Below, in pieces: positions 6,346 through 9,453 of a DNA stretch of 9,453 bases. This stretch comes from Moraxellaceae bacterium (GTDB lineage: Bacteria > Pseudomonadota > Gammaproteobacteria > Pseudomonadales > UBA3067): positions 1 through 9,453 of the forward strand of contig NVTH01000131.1 in NCBI GenBank assembly GCA_002401525.1, written 5' to 3'. A program made the translations under genes and the position numbers. The number at the start of each line of letters is the position of its first letter. Positions within the stretch are counted from its first letter, which is position 1. Below the pieces are notes generated by a model that was not told the DNA's origin, ran no database searches, and saw only the letters and a list, made by a program, of their open reading frames with translations.

Positions 6346-6726
6346 ATGAAAGGGCCTCATTCCAAGGGATTTACCTTGCTGGAAGTCCTGGTGGCGTTGG
6401 CCATTGTTGCGGTGATTTCAGTGGGAATGTACAACACCCGCGTGGGACACCTGACTAATCTGCAACGCATTCAAGACAAGACGTTCGCCCACTGGGTCGC
6501 GCTCAATAAACTGACTGAGTTTTATTATTTCGAGGAGTTTCCTTCCCCTGGATTACAAAAATATGACGCCACATTAGCGGATAGAGAATGGCGCATTGAG
6601 GCGATTATTACCAAAACCGAAAATGATAAATTGCGCCGAGTTGAAATCGAAGTAGGGCTCATGCCCGAGCGCGGAGAAGAGTTTCATGCCGTGACGACGT
6701 TGTTAGGCTTGGTGGCGCAGCGATAA
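6346..6726 (+). CDS. gspI: type II secretion minor pseudopilin GspI
   Basis: Minor pseudopilin at the core of the tip complex with GspJ and GspK. With the ATG at 6346 the precursor is 126 residues. Its leader MKGPHSKG is cleaved at G8/F9, giving FTLLEVLVALAIVAVIS with Glu at +5 (E13). The mature domain has the family's small size and the segments VALNKLTEF and REWRIEA. An AAGGG (6334-6338) sits 7 bases upstream. An in-frame ATG at 6325 overlaps the gspH end by 11 bases, has a GGAAG upstream and would give a 15-residue leader (133-residue protein). I prefer 6346 because GspI leaders are usually short. Its stop overlaps the gspJ start by one base (TAATG). Confidence 0.95.
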   Translation: MKGPHSKGFTLLEVLVALAIVAVISVGMYNTRVGHLTNLQRIQDKTFAHWVALNKLTEFYYFEEFPSPGLQKYDATLADREWRIEAIITKTENDKLRRVEIEVGLMPERGEEFHAVTTLLGLVAQR

Positions 6727-7331
6727 TGAGACACTCTACGCCTGAACCAGGGTTTACCTTAATCGAGTTAATCGTGGCGATTTTTATATTTTCCGTGATC
6801 GGTGTTGCCTCGACGTCGATCCTGTCTTCGGTGCTTGATACTAACGAATTTTCATTGCAACGCAGCGAAAAAATAGCCGAGCTGCAACGCGGGCTACTGT
6901 TTATGAGCCGAGATCTGGAACAAATCGTGCCGCGCGGGATAAGAGATGAACTGGGTTCCAGCTTGCCGCCAGTAATGGGCGATGAGCAAGTGGTGGAATT
7001 CACTCGCACTGGCTGGAATAACCCATTGCCAGAAATGTTTCTTCGAAGTGACATGCAACGGGTCAGATACAGTTACGAAGAAGGCAGTGTCATGCGGGAA
7101 TATTGGCAAGTATTGGATCGAGCCCAAGACAGCCAGCCGATTCGTACCGAATTTATTCCAGGACTCACCAATTTTGCGATTCGTTATTTTGATAGCGTGG
7201 ATAAAGCCTGGCTAAGTTATTGGCCGCCCTTTGACCCAGAACGAAAAAATGATTTGCCCCAGGTCATGGAAATACTGATTGAGTCAGAAGACTACGGCGA
7301 AATTCGGCGCTTGTTTGGAGTGACTGGCTGA
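6726..7331 (+). CDS. gspJ: type II secretion minor pseudopilin GspJ
   Basis: Minor pseudopilin forming the pseudopilus tip with GspI and GspK. The 201-residue precursor has leader MRHSTPEPG, cleavage at G9/F10, then FTLIELIVAIFIFSVIG with Glu at +5 (E14). Family signatures are FMSRDLEQIVPR (59-70), FTRTGWNNPL (92-101) and LRSDMQRVRY (106-115), all typical of the GspJ fold. The start overlaps the gspI stop by one base and has only a weak Shine-Dalgarno, so translational coupling to gspI is likely. Its stop overlaps the gspK start in the same way (TGATG). Length is normal. Confidence 0.96.
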   Translation: MRHSTPEPGFTLIELIVAIFIFSVIGVASTSILSSVLDTNEFSLQRSEKIAELQRGLLFMSRDLEQIVPRGIRDELGSSLPPVMGDEQVVEFTRTGWNNPLPEMFLRSDMQRVRYSYEEGSVMREYWQVLDRAQDSQPIRTEFIPGLTNFAIRYFDSVDKAWLSYWPPFDPERKNDLPQVMEILIESEDYGEIRRLFGVTG

Positions 7332-8392
7332 TGGCGCTTTATTGGGCTCGATATGCTGAGCAACGCCGTTCGCGATTTGCCACGCCGCGCCATTCGCAAA
7401 AAGGCGTGGCGCTGATTTCCGTGTTACTGATTTTTGTAGTGGCGACGTTAATTGCGGTGGAGATGACCGAACGCAGCCAATTGATGATTCGCAGAACGGC
7501 TAACATCTTGGCCAATGACCAAGGTCAAGTCTACGCACGAGGAGCCGAATCATTTGCGATGTTGACGTTGCAAACATTATTGGATGAAAACCCCGACGCT
7601 GCCACAATAGCAAGCGCAAACCTGCCTCCCTTAGTGGTGGATGAAGGGGTGATATCGGGGCGCATCGTGGACTTGCAAAGCCGGTTTAACATTAATAGTT
7701 TGAGCAATGTGTCGAGCTCAAATGCGAAGGATCCTCAGTACGACGCTTTTATCCGCTTGCTATCGGCGCTGGGCTACAGTGGCGCGGAGGCTGAAGAAAT
7801 AGCCGCGGCGATCGTGGATTGGATTGATGAAAATGATCAGCCCTATCAGTTGAGTGGCGTTGAGGACGATCATTACCTCTTGCTCGAACAACCGTATCGT
7901 GCCGCCAATCAGGAAATAATTGATTTGAGCGAGTTACGATTAGTGCGGGGAATAAGCGCGGATATTTTTAAAAAAATAACCCCTTATCTTTCGGCTCTGC
8001 CCAATGATGTACTTATTAATTTAAATACTGCCAGCGTTGAAGTGATGATGTCGCTGGGAGAGAACGTCACGGCGTCCATTGCCAGTCAAGTCGTGGAAGA
8101 ACGGGAAGGCGAGCCATTAAGCGCACTTCCGAGCGCGTTTAAGGACAATGATATTTCCGTGTCCAATGTGGTTTATGGCAGTGAGTACTACGAAATCTAT
8201 TCTCGGGCAGATATACTGGGGCGCAGTAGCTTCTTGATCAGCACGTTGCATCTTCCGCAAACCACAGCGGCGACTCCGAAAGTGTTGCGCCGAAAAAAAA
8301 TCCCTTCTTATGTGGCGGCGGAAATGCTGTCTGAGTTAGGCGACGTTGGGGTCGCCGGTGGCGGTAGTGGCGAAAGTGGCAGCGGGGAATAG
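7331..8392 (+). CDS. gspK: type II secretion minor pseudopilin GspK
   Basis: Large minor pseudopilin capping the pseudopilus tip. The precursor is 353 residues. Cleavage is expected after G25 (RHSQKG/VALISVLLIFVVATLIAVEM). The +5 Glu found in other pseudopilins is absent (Ser30), which is the normal hallmark of GspK. The leader is long (25 residues) and basic. The helical alpha-domain and the two helix-hairpin-helix-like segments are visible as DLQSRFNINSL (114-124), DWIDENDQP (163-171), GVEDDHYL (176-183), PYRAANQ (188-194) and LINLNTASVEVMM (228-240). The tail GVAGGGSGESGSGE (340-353) is Gly/Ser-rich and probably disordered. The start overlaps the gspJ stop by one base, with GGAG about 10 bases upstream. 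A 62-base gap separates it from gspL. Confidence 0.96.
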   Translation: MALYWARYAEQRRSRFATPRHSQKGVALISVLLIFVVATLIAVEMTERSQLMIRRTANILANDQGQVYARGAESFAMLTLQTLLDENPDAATIASANLPPLVVDEGVISGRIVDLQSRFNINSLSNVSSSNAKDPQYDAFIRLLSALGYSGAEAEEIAAAIVDWIDENDQPYQLSGVEDDHYLLLEQPYRAANQEIIDLSELRLVRGISADIFKKITPYLSALPNDVLINLNTASVEVMMSLGENVTASIASQVVEEREGEPLSALPSAFKDNDISVSNVVYGSEYYEIYSRADILGRSSFLISTLHLPQTTAATPKVLRRKKIPSYVAAEMLSELGDVGVAGGGSGESGSGE

Positions 8393-8442
8393 GATAGCGA
8401 TTGATAAATTTCCATCGGTTAGCGCGTATTTTTAACTAATTA

Positions 8443-8448
8443 AGCAGG
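8443..8448 (+). promoter_or_regulatory. ribosome-binding site deciding the GTG start of gspL
   Basis: AGCAGG at 8443-8448 lies 6 bases before GTG 8455-8457. The neighbouring ATG at 8453 is in another frame and stops after six codons. An in-frame TAA at 8437 closes the gspL frame upstream, so GTG is the only plausible start. Confidence 0.6.
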
Positions 8449-8454
8449 TTTGAT

Positions 8455-9453
8455 GTGGCTCTACAGCTGGTAGTACGAATCATCGAGACGCCGTTCGACA
8501 TGGCGGCAACTCCATTGGAGCAGGTTTGGCAGCACGGCCTGATTGAATGGGGCGTGTTGGATACCGTGGTTCAGTCAATCAACAGCAAAATGACGGGTAA
8601 TTGGCCGCAATTTAAAGAATTTGTTGAGCGACAAGCGGGCAGTCAAGGGCTTTCAAAAATTGTGGTCATGGTGCCCGGGACGGACGTATTACTCACTACT
8701 ATTAGCATGCCGGGGCGTCGTACTCGGCATTTAAAACAAGCGTTGCCATTTTTACTCGAAGAACAATTGGCGACCGATATCGAAGACAATTTTTTTGCCG
8801 TCGGCGCAAAATACCCTAGCACAAACCAATACCCTGTCGCCGTTGTGTCGCATACCAAAATGGCGCTTTGGGTAGAACTGTTGAGTGCCAGTGGCGTGAA
8901 TCCCGACTTAGTGACTTCGGATGTGCTGTTAGTGCCGAAAGCTGATCAGGGTTGGTCTTTGTTAGTGAGCGGTGAATTAGCGTGGTTGCGAACCGATTTT
9001 TTAAATGGCATGTGTTTTGATCGTCAGGCGCTGCCGTATGTGCTCGAAAGCGCAGTGCAGGGGATTCAGGCGGAACATGAAGACGACATCCGAATCGAAT
9101 GGATTGAAGGCGGTGCATGTTCTGGCTCTAACCTGGCTGAGGGCTCTAACTCAGCTGAAGGCTCTAATAATGATCCAGCTGAAGGCTTTAACCCAGCTGA
9201 AGGCTCTCGCATCGAACGGCAGCGTTTAGACGCTGAATTAGATCAGTTGAGCGATGGGCAAGTACGAATCGGCGAAGCACGGGTCGAAAGTGGTTTATTG
9301 GAAAGTTTCTGTCAGGTTTTGCTGGCACCCAATTTAGAAAAAAGAACCATTAACCTTTTGCAAGGCCCCTATCAAATTAAACGGTCGGGTCTGGATTTTG
9401 ATCTTGGGTTTAGCATTCGACCTCTCGCGTCGTTATTAGTGGTTTGGTTGGTA
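8455..9453 (+). CDS. gspL: type II secretion inner-membrane protein GspL (3' end cut by window)
   Basis: Bitopic inner-membrane protein whose actin-like cytoplasmic domain binds GspE and whose periplasmic part pairs with GspM. The frame runs 333 codons from GTG 8455 to the window edge with no stop. The protein opens with ALQLVVRI. The family block PGRRTRHLKQALPFLLEEQL is at 86-105, followed by DIEDNFFAVG (108-117), and NLLQGPYQIKR (300-310) comes just before the membrane. The last residues (IRPLASLLVVWLV, 321-333) begin the transmembrane helix. The periplasmic ferredoxin-like domain, some 60-100 residues, is missing only because the window ends. Residues 224-249 are a tandem GSNxAE-type repeat inserted in a poorly conserved part of the cytoplasmic domain. 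It lies 62 bases after gspK and should be followed by gspM. Confidence 0.95.
   Translation, partial: MALQLVVRIIETPFDMAATPLEQVWQHGLIEWGVLDTVVQSINSKMTGNWPQFKEFVERQAGSQGLSKIVVMVPGTDVLLTTISMPGRRTRHLKQALPFLLEEQLATDIEDNFFAVGAKYPSTNQYPVAVVSHTKMALWVELLSASGVNPDLVTSDVLLVPKADQGWSLLVSGELAWLRTDFLNGMCFDRQALPYVLESAVQGIQAEHEDDIRIEWIEGGACSGSNLAEGSNSAEGSNNDPAEGFNPAEGSRIERQRLDAELDQLSDGQVRIGEARVESGLLESFCQVLLAPNLEKRTINLLQGPYQIKRSGLDFDLGFSIRPLASLLVVWLV
9124..9201 (+). repeat. in-frame 18/24-nt tandem repeat inside gspL
   Basis: Four units begin GGCT(C/T)TAA and end GCTGA(G/A): 9124-9141, 9142-9159, 9160-9183 (a 24-base variant) and 9184-9201, followed by a partial GGCTCT. They encode GSNLAE, GSNSAE, GSNNDPAE and GFNPAE at residues 224-249. 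All unit lengths are multiples of three, so the reading frame is kept. The copies differ at few bases, which points to fairly recent expansion. Confidence 0.85.

Noticed and set aside
7404..7420. Missing +5 glutamate in GspK as a defect
   Set aside because: Lack of Glu at +5 is the normal state of GspK proteins, so it is not an anomaly.
8643..9118. Minus-strand frames across gspL
   Set aside because: The plus-strand GspL frame is uninterrupted from 8455 to the edge and matches the family; the opposite frames have no domain or start signals.
9005..9229. Plus-strand frame with repeated LKALTQLKAL-like peptide
   Set aside because: It is the out-of-frame reading of the gspL tandem repeat, and the gspL frame is supported by conserved motifs on both sides.

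Overview
The window looks like a chromosomal segment of a gammaproteobacterium. The type II secretion proteins resemble the Xcp/Gsp families of Pseudomonas-like and marine gammaproteobacteria. Base composition is moderate (roughly half G+C by eye), and there are no mobile-element genes, tRNAs, rRNAs or CRISPR arrays. No genus can be named from the sequence alone.

Left part (1-1833), all on the minus strand. The extreme left edge carries the first 12-13 codons of a gene that starts MKYIDIFNGDADG, probably a DHH-family phosphoesterase. It is followed by a stand-alone EntD/Sfp-type 4'-phosphopantetheinyl transferase (142-786) and by galE, a UDP-hexose 4-epimerase (841-1833). These two are co-directional with a 54-base gap, and galE is the promoter-proximal gene.

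Middle (1834-2240). This is a divergent intergenic region of about 400 bases between galE and the secretion genes. It holds several small inverted repeats, a weak promoter candidate and a possible 7-codon leader ORF whose stop overlaps the gspE start.

Right part (2241-9453), all on the plus strand. This is one continuous type II secretion (general secretory pathway) operon in the canonical order gspE-F-G-H-I-J-K-L, with gspL cut by the window edge. GspE is the cytoplasmic ATPase, GspF and GspL are inner-membrane platform components, GspG is the major pseudopilin, and GspH, I, J and K are minor pseudopilins. All five pseudopilins need a prepilin peptidase (GspO/PilD) that is not encoded here. 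gspC and gspD (outer-membrane secretin and its clamp) are not upstream of gspE. They must lie past gspN/M on the right or elsewhere in the genome.

This is mainly a well-known system, and I did not find convincing evidence of an undescribed one. The distinctive feature is a scatter of short tandem repeats across the gsp operon: 12-nt units in the gspE 5' end, 7-nt units before gspG, 14-nt units between gspG and gspH, and 18-nt units inside gspL. There is also an Asn/Gln-rich insertion in GspH. Several starts are non-ATG (gspF TTG, gspH TTG, gspL GTG, phosphopantetheinyl transferase GTG).
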